Source: Planctomycetia bacterium
Lineage (GTDB): Bacteria > Planctomycetota > Phycisphaerae > UBA1845 > Fen-1342
DNA: 64,000 nucleotides
Reading direction: 5' to 3'
Assembly (NCBI GenBank): GCA_015709575.1
Contig: CP054190.1
Coordinates: forward strand, 2,788,616-2,852,615
Shown here: positions 36,170 through 44,577 of the stretch, in pieces
Layout of the letters: every line of letters starts with the position of its first letter
How positions within the stretch are numbered: the first letter of the stretch is position 1
Program-made: the position numbers and the translations under genes
Notes under the pieces: model-generated
The model's database searches: none
What the model was told of the DNA's origin: nothing
What the model saw: the letters and a program-made list of their open reading frames with translations, nothing else

Positions 36170-36413
36170 TGGCGGGGTCCTTTCGGGGCGTATCCACCAC
36201 GCCGAGCGTCTTGCCGAATACGGCGAGCACGCGGCTCACGGCGTCGAGCCGGACGGACGACTTTCCTCGTTCGAGTTCGGATACGAATCGCGTGCCGACG
36301 CCGGCCAGTTCGCCGAGCTCCCGTTGCGAGAGTCTGCTGGCTTTTCGCCGCGTGCGAACGAACGCGCCGAGCTCGGTGTTCACGTCTGTTCGATTAGGTC
36401 TCGGCTTCGTCAT
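36156..36413 (-). CDS. hipB: HipB-type XRE repressor
   Basis: 85-aa XRE helix-turn-helix protein: LGAFVRTRRKASRLSQRELGELAGVGTRFVSELERGK is a standard HTH with a recognition helix. It is the first gene of the hipBST operon and is preceded by several TCCC-N4/5-GGGA palindromes, so autoregulation is likely. Confidence 0.9.
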   Translation of the reverse strand: MTKPRPNRTDVNTELGAFVRTRRKASRLSQRELGELAGVGTRFVSELERGKSSVRLDAVSRVLAVFGKTLGVVDTPRKDPANETT

Positions 36414-36420
36414 CTGTTAT

Positions 36421-36577
36421 TCCCGATCGGGACAATCCGACTATCCTTGATGCGAGCATAGTCGTCCCAGTGTGGGACGTCAATTCGCATGTTACCGATC
36501 GGGAATAATCGCTTCCGAATCGAGCTTTTGCCTTCGGATTGAGCGGATTTAATCGCAATTCCATTCCCGTACGGGAA
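36421..36577. promoter_or_regulatory. Four palindromic operators upstream of hipB
   Basis: O1 TCCCGATCGGGA (36421-36432), O2 CGTCCCAGTGTGGGACG (36463-36479), O3 ACCGATCGGGA (36494-36504, one arm imperfect) and O4 TTCCCGTACGGGAA (36564-36577). All share TCCC...GGGA half-sites. O1 begins 8 bp before the hipB ATG. They are the obvious candidates for HipB binding and may also affect the divergent GHKL gene. Confidence 0.7.
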
Positions 36578-36964
36578 CGTCTCAGGCCAGCGTGTTTACG
36601 GGGGTAATACGTGGACAAGAGGGTCGATTATCAGGCGGACGTTTCGCCTGCCTCCCGAGGCGCTCGGCACGCCTGGCACGAGCGATACGTCACTGACGCA
36701 GTAAGACGAACTTTGCCGGGCACTTGCCGTCCTCAGTCGAGATAGCGCGCCACGTCGGATGTGGCGCTGGAGCTCGAACGGGTTTGAAGAGTCAACGGCG
36801 AGCCTGCCAGTGCCGGTGTTGCAGACGCTCGGCCGTAGCTCCGCAACCACGCTCCCTCAATGGATCCAAGGCGAGTGAATTGTCGAGATTGGCGACTCGG
36901 GCGACAATTTTCGATGCGGTGTGGCGTCACCTTGGCGAGATCCGGTCAGTTCGCGGGATGTTTC
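36578..36964. other. Intergenic before the GHKL gene
   Basis: About 390 bp between the last operator and the chosen GHKL start. The open frame runs back to 36860 but the segment before 36965 has no family similarity. It presumably contains the promoter of the GHKL-SNF2 operon. I see no RNA gene. Confidence 0.4.
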
Positions 36965-39601
36965 ATGCAACGGCTAACGTCAAACCCGGTTCAACAGCTG
37001 CGGCGAATACTGCATGATCAGTACAGCTTCGGCTCAATCGTCAAGGAGTTGATTCAGAACGCCGACGATGCGCGCGCCCGCGAATTCCACCTAGGCTGGG
37101 TGCCAAGCTGGCCGCGCGATGTTCATCCGCTACTAACCGGTCCGACCTTACTGTGCCTGAACGACGGTGAGTTTCGAAAGGCCGATGCCAGGGCGATCTG
37201 CCGCCTCGACGAGGGCGCGAAGGGGGCCGATACCGGAACGATTGGCAAGTACGGGCTGGGCATGAAAAGCGTCTTCCACTTGTGCGAGGGCTTTTTTTAT
37301 GCGGCCTCGCCGGACCAGCCCGCTGCAGAGGGCAAGCCGTTCGTCGAGCTTCTGAATCCGTGGCCCGAGGGTGGGCCACATGACTCCTGGGCCGACACCG
37401 AGCGCGCCCGGAACGCAATCATCGAATGCTTGAGCGCGTGGCGCCACGAATCAAAACGGTGGTTTTGCCTTGTGATTCCGCTGCGGACGCCTGAGCAACT
37501 CGATGGCGCAGAAGCGATTCTGCCAGGCCACTTTCCGCGGATCGACGATCTGCTCGACGCGTATGAGTCGCACGAGCTCGCGACGCTGACGACGCTGCTG
37601 CGTCGCCTCTCACGGATCTCGATCTGGCGCTGGTCCGCAGCCGAGGGCGGTCTCACACGCACGACTCGGCTGACGCTGGATGGTGGCGAAACGAAACGGC
37701 GCTGTTTCCCGGAACTCGACCCCGGAACGCAGAACAGAATATGCGTAGAGGTTGTCGGGCATTCGTCGCCGGAGCGGGTCGTGTTGCGCGCCTGCGGCGT
37801 CGAGTCTCTCGACGCTTCACCGATTTTCACTCAACTCAAGGACGATCCACGCTGGCCGAAAAACTTCACGCTGAATCCCGCAACCGGACGCTCGGAGGAC
37901 ACGCGAGAGAAGGCGTCGCCGCACGCGGCCGCCGTGTGGACCATACGTGAAGCAGAGCGAGGGCAGTTGCGCGTTCGCGACACGGTTTTCCTTCCGCTGT
38001 CGAAAGGAGAACGCGAGCAGTTGTCGTGCGATGGAGCTCGGCATTTCGAGCTGCTGCTGCACGGGCTGTTCTTCCTCGACGCTGGACGCCGGGAGTTGTA
38101 CGCGAGGGACCCCGAAGATCGCGCGCACGCGGCCGACGGCCTCCAGGAATCATGGAATCGACATCTACTTCAACGTGCGGTACTCCCCCTGGTACTACCC
38201 GCGTTGAACGCATTCGCCGGCGCGTGCGCGCTGTCCGACTCGGATCTCAAGAATCTCACAGCCGCGCTTTCCAGGAGTAAGCTATTCCGCGAGCATCGCG
38301 ACGAGCTGTGTTCTCCGGGCAATTGGGTCAGGCGGATCAACCTCGCCGAAAGCGGGCAGATTTGGGGACTGGTTGATAGTGCCAAGAGATTCTACGAGGT
38401 GCCTAGCCTTGCGGGCCGTGAGGCAACGGCAGGCCGTCTGTTCGGTGCGTTGCAGCGCCTGTGTCAGACACACATTCTTGTAGAGGTCGAGCAGGACTGC
38501 CCACGCCTGACGCGACGAGATGCGGCCGCATGGTGCGAAGCGGAGCCCCTTCTGCTGGAGCTCCTGGAATCGCTGGACCCGGCAGGGTTATGCACCGCCG
38601 ACGGCCTGAAGTTTGCGGCGGAATTCTGGAGGCTGGTCGGCCATCGCGCTCCGCGGCGTGCGGTGCAAGTAATCGCGGGAACGCTGCGGCGACTCATCGC
38701 AGAACACGGTGTGCGTACGCTGGACGCCGTCCGCAATGAATTTGGCGAGTTTCTGGCTCAGCTCCCGGAAGCTGCGTGGGTCAGCTTCGGACCCATAGAA
38801 AAGGACGCAGCGAGCATCTTCCGCGAACTAAACGAACTGCCGCTCGATCATGTGGTGGTGCCAGCGGATTTAGCGCCGCAGATGGCATCGGGCGACAAGC
38901 TGTCACCCGACGAAGCGAAGACGGTTTTCGACTGGCTGGAACGGACATCGAGCAAGCGCAGCGCTGAACGCACCGCCGCGGTCGCGATGAGCGCTATCGC
39001 GGCCACGTACGGGTCGCGCGATGAGAAGCTCGCACGACTTGGAAACTCGGCGGTTCTGCTGGCGCGTCGCGGAGAAGCCAGGGATGAGGTGCTCACTTGG
39101 GAGCTTGCGGCCGGACTGTTCGAGAGCGGGCGGCTCTTCGCAGGCGGATCGACGGATCTGGCACATTTGCAGGAAGCGCTGTGCGAGCAGCCGCTAAGCC
39201 TCTACGAACCCAGGGCGTGCGAAGCTTTTCGAATTCTGTTCGGCACGGAGCCTCGCCGGTGCACGCCTGGCACGTGCGTAGAGCTACTGGTCACCGGCCC
39301 GTCGCTCAGGTCTGAAGACCATCGCGAGCCGCTCTTCAGGCGGCTGCTCGCCGTGACTGAGGGCGTCGATTCAACGACCCGCAAAAAGGCACTGCGCTAT
39401 CTCCTGCATGGGAGCAGAGAGCATATCGGTGACCTCAACTCCATCTTGCTGACCAGCGAGAGCCTTGCGGCTGGGGGCGTATTGTCCCGGGTGGCGCGGG
39501 CCGCACTGGATCGGGAAAAACCGGTTGGCGGGTGGTGCCCGACCGGCTGTGCAAGCACGTCAGTGACGTCCTGCGCGACGAACTGGGAGTGCGTCGGGTA
39601 G
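36965..39601 (+). CDS. Sacsin/HSP90-like GHKL ATPase, first part
   Basis: About 878 aa from MQRLTSNPVQQL. The N-terminal 100 residues carry a sacsin-type ATPase: FGSIVKELIQNADDARAREF (N-box with ELIQNADDA), LCLNDGEF, TIGKYGLGMKSVFHL (G-box). The rest is long, helical and unknown. The last 24 residues look like the wrong frame of the next gene: reading one base back at the A5 run 39516-39520 continues smoothly into 39532-44577, so this is probably the N-terminal third of one roughly 2540-aa protein. Confidence 0.78.
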   Translation: MQRLTSNPVQQLRRILHDQYSFGSIVKELIQNADDARAREFHLGWVPSWPRDVHPLLTGPTLLCLNDGEFRKADARAICRLDEGAKGADTGTIGKYGLGMKSVFHLCEGFFYAASPDQPAAEGKPFVELLNPWPEGGPHDSWADTERARNAIIECLSAWRHESKRWFCLVIPLRTPEQLDGAEAILPGHFPRIDDLLDAYESHELATLTTLLRRLSRISIWRWSAAEGGLTRTTRLTLDGGETKRRCFPELDPGTQNRICVEVVGHSSPERVVLRACGVESLDASPIFTQLKDDPRWPKNFTLNPATGRSEDTREKASPHAAAVWTIREAERGQLRVRDTVFLPLSKGEREQLSCDGARHFELLLHGLFFLDAGRRELYARDPEDRAHAADGLQESWNRHLLQRAVLPLVLPALNAFAGACALSDSDLKNLTAALSRSKLFREHRDELCSPGNWVRRINLAESGQIWGLVDSAKRFYEVPSLAGREATAGRLFGALQRLCQTHILVEVEQDCPRLTRRDAAAWCEAEPLLLELLESLDPAGLCTADGLKFAAEFWRLVGHRAPRRAVQVIAGTLRRLIAEHGVRTLDAVRNEFGEFLAQLPEAAWVSFGPIEKDAASIFRELNELPLDHVVVPADLAPQMASGDKLSPDEAKTVFDWLERTSSKRSAERTAAVAMSAIAATYGSRDEKLARLGNSAVLLARRGEARDEVLTWELAAGLFESGRLFAGGSTDLAHLQEALCEQPLSLYEPRACEAFRILFGTEPRRCTPGTCVELLVTGPSLRSEDHREPLFRRLLAVTEGVDSTTRKKALRYLLHGSREHIGDLNSILLTSESLAAGGVLSRVARAALDREKPVGGWCPTGCASTSVTSCATNWECVG

Positions 39602-42600
39602 ACAGCGCGACGTTGACTGAGCTCCTCGCGCGTGTGCAGCGAACGAAGGGGAGTCTGGCCTGGTTGGCTGAACTTGGGCTGTCGATCGAAGATGCAGATC
39701 GCGTTCTTGCCGCGCTCACAGATCGCGAACTGTGGCGTGCGGTTCCACTGCACCGCACTGCTGATTGGTGCGGTGAGCAAGCAGCACGCTACGTCTCGCT
39801 CACCGACGGCCAGTGCTTTCTTGAGCCGGAAACGGGCGCGACGCCGTTTCAGCGCGTCGCGCAACGCGTGACGCTTCTTCGGCGGCCGAGCAATCTCGAA
39901 CTACTGAAACGCTACATAGACGCCGGCGTCGAGACATGGGGGCCACACGGATGCCTGTCCGTCGCAGTGCACAGCGACAACCCGTGCGACTTCGCTGAAG
40001 ACGTACTTGTGGCCCTAGCAGTAGTTCAGGGGGCGCTCGCGGACGCATTGCTCGAAGCGCTCCGTCGCACACGGTGGCTGCCGGGACCGACCTCATCACT
40101 CGCCCCCATCGATGTCGTCGATCTTCCTGATGTCGCCTCGGAGTTGGAGCGTGTGCTGGACGATCCACAGGTCGACAACGCCTTCGTGTGTGTGACCCGG
40201 CTGCGAGTGGATTGGGAGCGACATCGCCAAGCGCTCGGTGTATTGCGGCAGCGGTCCATACTGCCGGGGTTCGCCGGCTCGCTGCGTTTGCTGGCAATGT
40301 GCCTGGGCGAAATTGACACATTCCGCCTCGGACAGATCGCCGCTGTTCATGATCAGCCAGCACGGCTCGTGGAGCTGAGTGAAGCGTTCCGCGGCTGTGC
40401 GCGGGTGTCACCCGTATTTTCACTTCTCGATACGCTCTTCACCCGCTTCGAGGACAAACGAGATGTGGTCGCGAATCTTCTGGCAGATGGTTTACTGCAA
40501 GCGACGAAACTTGCTTCGCTGCGTTCGAACATCGAGGGGCTCGTTGAAAAGGCGGCGCGGCAGCGGTGCGGAAAAGAGTCCAGAGAGTTTCGAGCACTTC
40601 GCTGGTTGTTGCAGACACTGGGAGCTCACGCCGAGTTTCAGCCGAACGATCTGCGCAACCTGACGCTTCGCGCCGGCGACGGCTCTTGGCAACCTGCGAC
40701 CCGGCTCTGCTTCGCTGCAGAGGGTGTGCCAGCGCCCTACCTGCTCGATCCGGACTTGGCCGACGCGTTTCCAGAGCACGTGCGCCGACCGCCACAGACG
40801 ATGTCACAGTCCGGTGTCGCATCACCAGTAGCGCCGCATGGTGCGGTGTCTCCGGTGGAAACGATGGTCGAGTACTTCGAGCCATGGCGTGGCCGCCTGA
40901 ATCGGCCCGTCGTGGGAGGCTTTCTTGCACTTTTGGGAGACGAGGCGAGCGTACGAAGTGAGGCGGAAGCCAGCGTGCATCCGCGCTCTGTCCGATCAGT
41001 GCGCGAGTCCATCAACTGGGAGCCAATTGCGGACAGTGTGACCGTCGGAGCAGATGAAGACATCCACGCGATGATGGCGAAGCAGCGATTTCGCGTAGTA
41101 ATTGGCGAAGAAGGACAGCCCGTCTGCGTCCATAACTTGATGGGTGATGAGTTCGAAGCCCGGGTTGGCGGAGACGTGTCGAGCATCTTCCTGGGCAACC
41201 TCTTCTTCTCACCGGCCGAGGGACGCTGCAAGACGCTAACGGTTCGCCGGTTCGACATCTCGAAGTTCACGCCTCGCGAGCTGAGCGACATTCTTCTCGA
41301 ATCAAGCCGCATATTGCTCCGCGATGTCTACTGCAAGCAATCGACGCGGATAGAAGCTCTGTGGCGAGACCTGTCGGAAGCAACCCAATTGCAGCTGGAG
41401 ATTGTCCAGGACGTTATCCTTGAGAGCGCTTGGGTGGTGCTCGACCAGCTGGGGCTTCGACGGATGGCTTCGATTCGTCCGTTGGCTCGGCAGCGCGAGG
41501 ATCTGGAACGGCGACGTGCCGAGGCGCGATACGACAAACGCCCCGATACGGCGCGAGCCGATCTCGACACCCAGCTACTCAGTTTGAACCAAGAACTCCG
41601 AACGCTGATCGAAACCGACGAAACCGTGCAGCGTGAGATGCTGGAAGCGGTGCGGGCGAAGATGTCGGAGTTCGAGTATTCGCTGGATTCCCTCGGATTC
41701 GAGCTCTTTCAGAACGCCGACGATGCGGTTGCAGAACTGCGCGACATGCAGGGCTCGTTATCAGAGAGCGAAGCTCACGTGTTCGTCGAGCTGTGCAGCG
41801 AGGAAGAACGGCAGATCTTGTCGCTTGTCCATTGGGGACGACCCATCAACGAGTTTCACCGGGGCTCGTTCAGCGCCGAGAAGGGCCGGGGGCGTGGGTA
41901 CGACACCGACCTGAAGAAAATGTTGCTGCTCTCAACTTCCGACAAACGCGAGCGCAGCGAGATCGTGACGGGCAAGTTCGGTTTGGGTTTCAAGACAGTT
42001 TTCTTCGCCAGCGACCGGCCACGCATCCTGAGTGGTGATTTGGGATTCGAGGTACTGGGCGGATTGATGCCGGTGGCACTCGACTCTGCGTCGCGCGACG
42101 AGCTTGCGAGACTCATGCTGTCTCATGGTGAATCGCGGCGTGATGGCACCGCCATCTTACTTCCGCTGCGGGTCGATGCCGGGCAGTTGGAGCAGGCATT
42201 GCAGCGGCTTGTTGAGTTGCTGCCGTTGGTCCTGGCGTTTTCACGCTTTGTGAAACGCTGCCAGATTCAACTGCGCGGCACTGAGCACGACGTGCGTTGG
42301 GTGGAGACAGAACTCGCCGCTCCGGGCGTCTATCACGGTTGCTGTACGACGCTCGGTTCGCATGTGCCGCCGGTTGACCGAGCTCTCGTGTTCCGAAGCG
42401 ATGCGCTGGCCCTCCTGGTTGCGCTCACACCGGAGGGAGCGAGTCCGGTTCCGGATGAAGTTCCGACACTTTGGGTTTCGGCACCAACGCGGTCGGACGA
42501 CGGCTGTGGCGTGGCTGTGAACGGCCCCTTCCGCGTGGACGTCGGGCGAACGCAATTGGCCTGTGAGCGTGACGGCAGCCCGCTACGGGAAAACAACCAC

Positions 42601-44577
42601 CTCGCGCAAACCTTGGGAAGAGCGGTCGGCCGCGGGCTGGTAGCACTCTTCGACGCATGTGTGATCGATTGGAGCAGCGTGCGGTCAACGCTCGGCGTAT
42701 TGCGTGAAAAGTCCGCGACGGACTTCTGGCTGTCGCTGTGGAACGTGCTCACTGGTGCAGGATCCAGCAAGAACAGGCTGATACAGAGCATCGTCTGGGG
42801 CGAGGGTCGAGGGTTACAGCACATACTGGAAGCCCGCGCAGCACTGCCCACCGGGCTTTGCGCGCCGCACCACAACCTGACCGCCATCGATCAGGCGCGG
42901 GCAGTCGTGAACGGCGTACTGGACGCGGATGAAACTGTTCTTCAACTCGTAGCGGAGTGGCCAGAGTTCAGCGGGCGATTCGCGCCAGGGTCGCTTGTGT
43001 CCCACTCGCGCTGCGCTGCAGCGATCGCCGAGGGACCGCGAGAAGCCCTTGATCGCCTTCCCCGGGTGACGTTGGAAGGCGCGATTCGTGGCGAACTGCC
43101 CCACGCGGGGGTCGATTCTGAGACGGCGAAGATTCTGGGGAGGGTTGTGAAAAGGGAGGCGCTCAAGGCTTGGGCGGCCCCCGGCGGGCGTGCTGACGAA
43201 ACGGAGCTGAAGGCGATCGAGGCTCTCCTTCGCGCGCAGCTGTTCCAAGCGATGAATGGTGATTGGGTAATCGCCCGAGATCTGCTTATCCCGACGTTGG
43301 CGTCGACTGCTGCCGACAGCAGCACGAGCGAAGAACATCGCCGTTGCGCGTTCGCTCCCGCTGACAGGATCCTCCATTCGGATTACTCCGGCCCGGCGCT
43401 TGATTTCGTATATGCGTGTCGGGGCGAGATGCACGCTCCGGCGGAGACCCTCGCCGCTTGGATCCAGAGGTCTGAAGATCCGGCGCGACGCGAAGCTGGG
43501 CTGCGCTACCTGCTGGAAGGCAGGCTGGCATCGGAAGTCGGCGAAATTGTCCGCGCGGAGCGGGACGGAACGTGGGTGGCCGAACTGACGCGAAGAGAAC
43601 TGTCGTCGCTTGGCTTTGATGAGAACGAACAGCTGCGACTGTTGGGACTGACCGGGGCCACGGGGCAAGATGTCGTGCAGATGTTCTTGATGCCCCTGGA
43701 GCCGGAAGTCGTTGCGCCTGCGCTGCACCCCCAACGCGTGCTCCAAGCGATCGCGAATTGGTGGAGAGAGAGTGCGCACGAGGAACTCCCCGCTTACAAC
43801 GCACGAATCTACCCGGACGCGACCTTCCCTATCCGTGCTGGTCTGGACGGCGACTTGGACCGCTCGGGTTGGTTGCGGTTGTTTCTGCTGGGATGTACAC
43901 GCAGCATGGGGCCCTTTACAGACGAGCAGCATCGCGACTTCGTGCGATTGTGTGATACGCACGGTTGGATCCAGCGGCTCGCACAAATCGAGCACGATCG
44001 GCACGGTTGGCTTGCGTGCTGGAATCAGTACATCGACGGTCAGATCGACCGAATCCGGTACTTCCACTGGATGAAAAATCTGCTCGGTATTTCCGTGATC
44101 GCTCGGTTTCTGCCAGAGTACGTCGAGGCGTTCCTCGCCGTGGATCGCATGTCGGGAGATTTCGGACTCGACGAGGTCGCGAACCCCAGGGCCAGCGCGG
44201 TGTTCTCCGGCGGTGGTCCCGATGCGCCGCCCCTTGGACAGATCATCGGCGTGGGACAGTGCTTCATCATGCGTGAGCTGGCTCGCAGCGGAGTGATCCG
44301 AAACTCGGCTGCTCATCGCTGGTGCTTCGTCCCGCTGCGTCAGGTGCGACAGTTAATTGGTCGAATCGGCGGGCCCGAGTGGTCCAGAACGGGTCCGCTT
44401 TGGAGCTTTTCCGCGGAGATTCATGCGTTTCTCAAGCAGCACTTGGAAGATCCGTCTCTGACTCTCGGATTTGACATTCCGCTCTTGCTGGTTGCCGAGC
44501 GGCCAGAGTTGTGGCGCGCGATTGTGGATGACCAGCCTCCGGAAGCGAACGCGGAAAGCGGTGAGGAGTGGCAATGA
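39532..44577 (+). CDS. Sacsin-like GHKL ATPase, second part
   Basis: 1681 aa if started at GTG 39532, which lacks an SD. It lies in the -1 frame of the previous gene and is likely its continuation. A second complete GHKL module lies near residues 700-850: YSLDSLGFELFQNADDAVAEL, LSLVHWGRPINEF, VTGKFGLGFKTVFFASD. The flanks are long helical regions with LRYLLEG-like motifs that recur in the first part (LRYLLHG). The stop overlaps the SNF2 start by ATGA. Function unknown; GHKL proteins coupled to helicases are common in defence islands. Confidence 0.78.
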   Translation: MVPDRLCKHVSDVLRDELGVRRVDSATLTELLARVQRTKGSLAWLAELGLSIEDADRVLAALTDRELWRAVPLHRTADWCGEQAARYVSLTDGQCFLEPETGATPFQRVAQRVTLLRRPSNLELLKRYIDAGVETWGPHGCLSVAVHSDNPCDFAEDVLVALAVVQGALADALLEALRRTRWLPGPTSSLAPIDVVDLPDVASELERVLDDPQVDNAFVCVTRLRVDWERHRQALGVLRQRSILPGFAGSLRLLAMCLGEIDTFRLGQIAAVHDQPARLVELSEAFRGCARVSPVFSLLDTLFTRFEDKRDVVANLLADGLLQATKLASLRSNIEGLVEKAARQRCGKESREFRALRWLLQTLGAHAEFQPNDLRNLTLRAGDGSWQPATRLCFAAEGVPAPYLLDPDLADAFPEHVRRPPQTMSQSGVASPVAPHGAVSPVETMVEYFEPWRGRLNRPVVGGFLALLGDEASVRSEAEASVHPRSVRSVRESINWEPIADSVTVGADEDIHAMMAKQRFRVVIGEEGQPVCVHNLMGDEFEARVGGDVSSIFLGNLFFSPAEGRCKTLTVRRFDISKFTPRELSDILLESSRILLRDVYCKQSTRIEALWRDLSEATQLQLEIVQDVILESAWVVLDQLGLRRMASIRPLARQREDLERRRAEARYDKRPDTARADLDTQLLSLNQELRTLIETDETVQREMLEAVRAKMSEFEYSLDSLGFELFQNADDAVAELRDMQGSLSESEAHVFVELCSEEERQILSLVHWGRPINEFHRGSFSAEKGRGRGYDTDLKKMLLLSTSDKRERSEIVTGKFGLGFKTVFFASDRPRILSGDLGFEVLGGLMPVALDSASRDELARLMLSHGESRRDGTAILLPLRVDAGQLEQALQRLVELLPLVLAFSRFVKRCQIQLRGTEHDVRWVETELAAPGVYHGCCTTLGSHVPPVDRALVFRSDALALLVALTPEGASPVPDEVPTLWVSAPTRSDDGCGVAVNGPFRVDVGRTQLACERDGSPLRENNHLAQTLGRAVGRGLVALFDACVIDWSSVRSTLGVLREKSATDFWLSLWNVLTGAGSSKNRLIQSIVWGEGRGLQHILEARAALPTGLCAPHHNLTAIDQARAVVNGVLDADETVLQLVAEWPEFSGRFAPGSLVSHSRCAAAIAEGPREALDRLPRVTLEGAIRGELPHAGVDSETAKILGRVVKREALKAWAAPGGRADETELKAIEALLRAQLFQAMNGDWVIARDLLIPTLASTAADSSTSEEHRRCAFAPADRILHSDYSGPALDFVYACRGEMHAPAETLAAWIQRSEDPARREAGLRYLLEGRLASEVGEIVRAERDGTWVAELTRRELSSLGFDENEQLRLLGLTGATGQDVVQMFLMPLEPEVVAPALHPQRVLQAIANWWRESAHEELPAYNARIYPDATFPIRAGLDGDLDRSGWLRLFLLGCTRSMGPFTDEQHRDFVRLCDTHGWIQRLAQIEHDRHGWLACWNQYIDGQIDRIRYFHWMKNLLGISVIARFLPEYVEAFLAVDRMSGDFGLDEVANPRASAVFSGGGPDAPPLGQIIGVGQCFIMRELARSGVIRNSAAHRWCFVPLRQVRQLIGRIGGPEWSRTGPLWSFSAEIHAFLKQHLEDPSLTLGFDIPLLLVAERPELWRAIVDDQPPEANAESGEEWQ

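Noticed and set aside
36860-36964. GHKL protein start at 36860
   Set aside because: The open frame extends that far, but the extra residues look non-coding; the conserved region begins after MQRLTSNP.
42814-44316. 500-aa minus-strand frame inside the GHKL gene
   Set aside because: Antisense to a gene with a clear GHKL module and no motif of its own.
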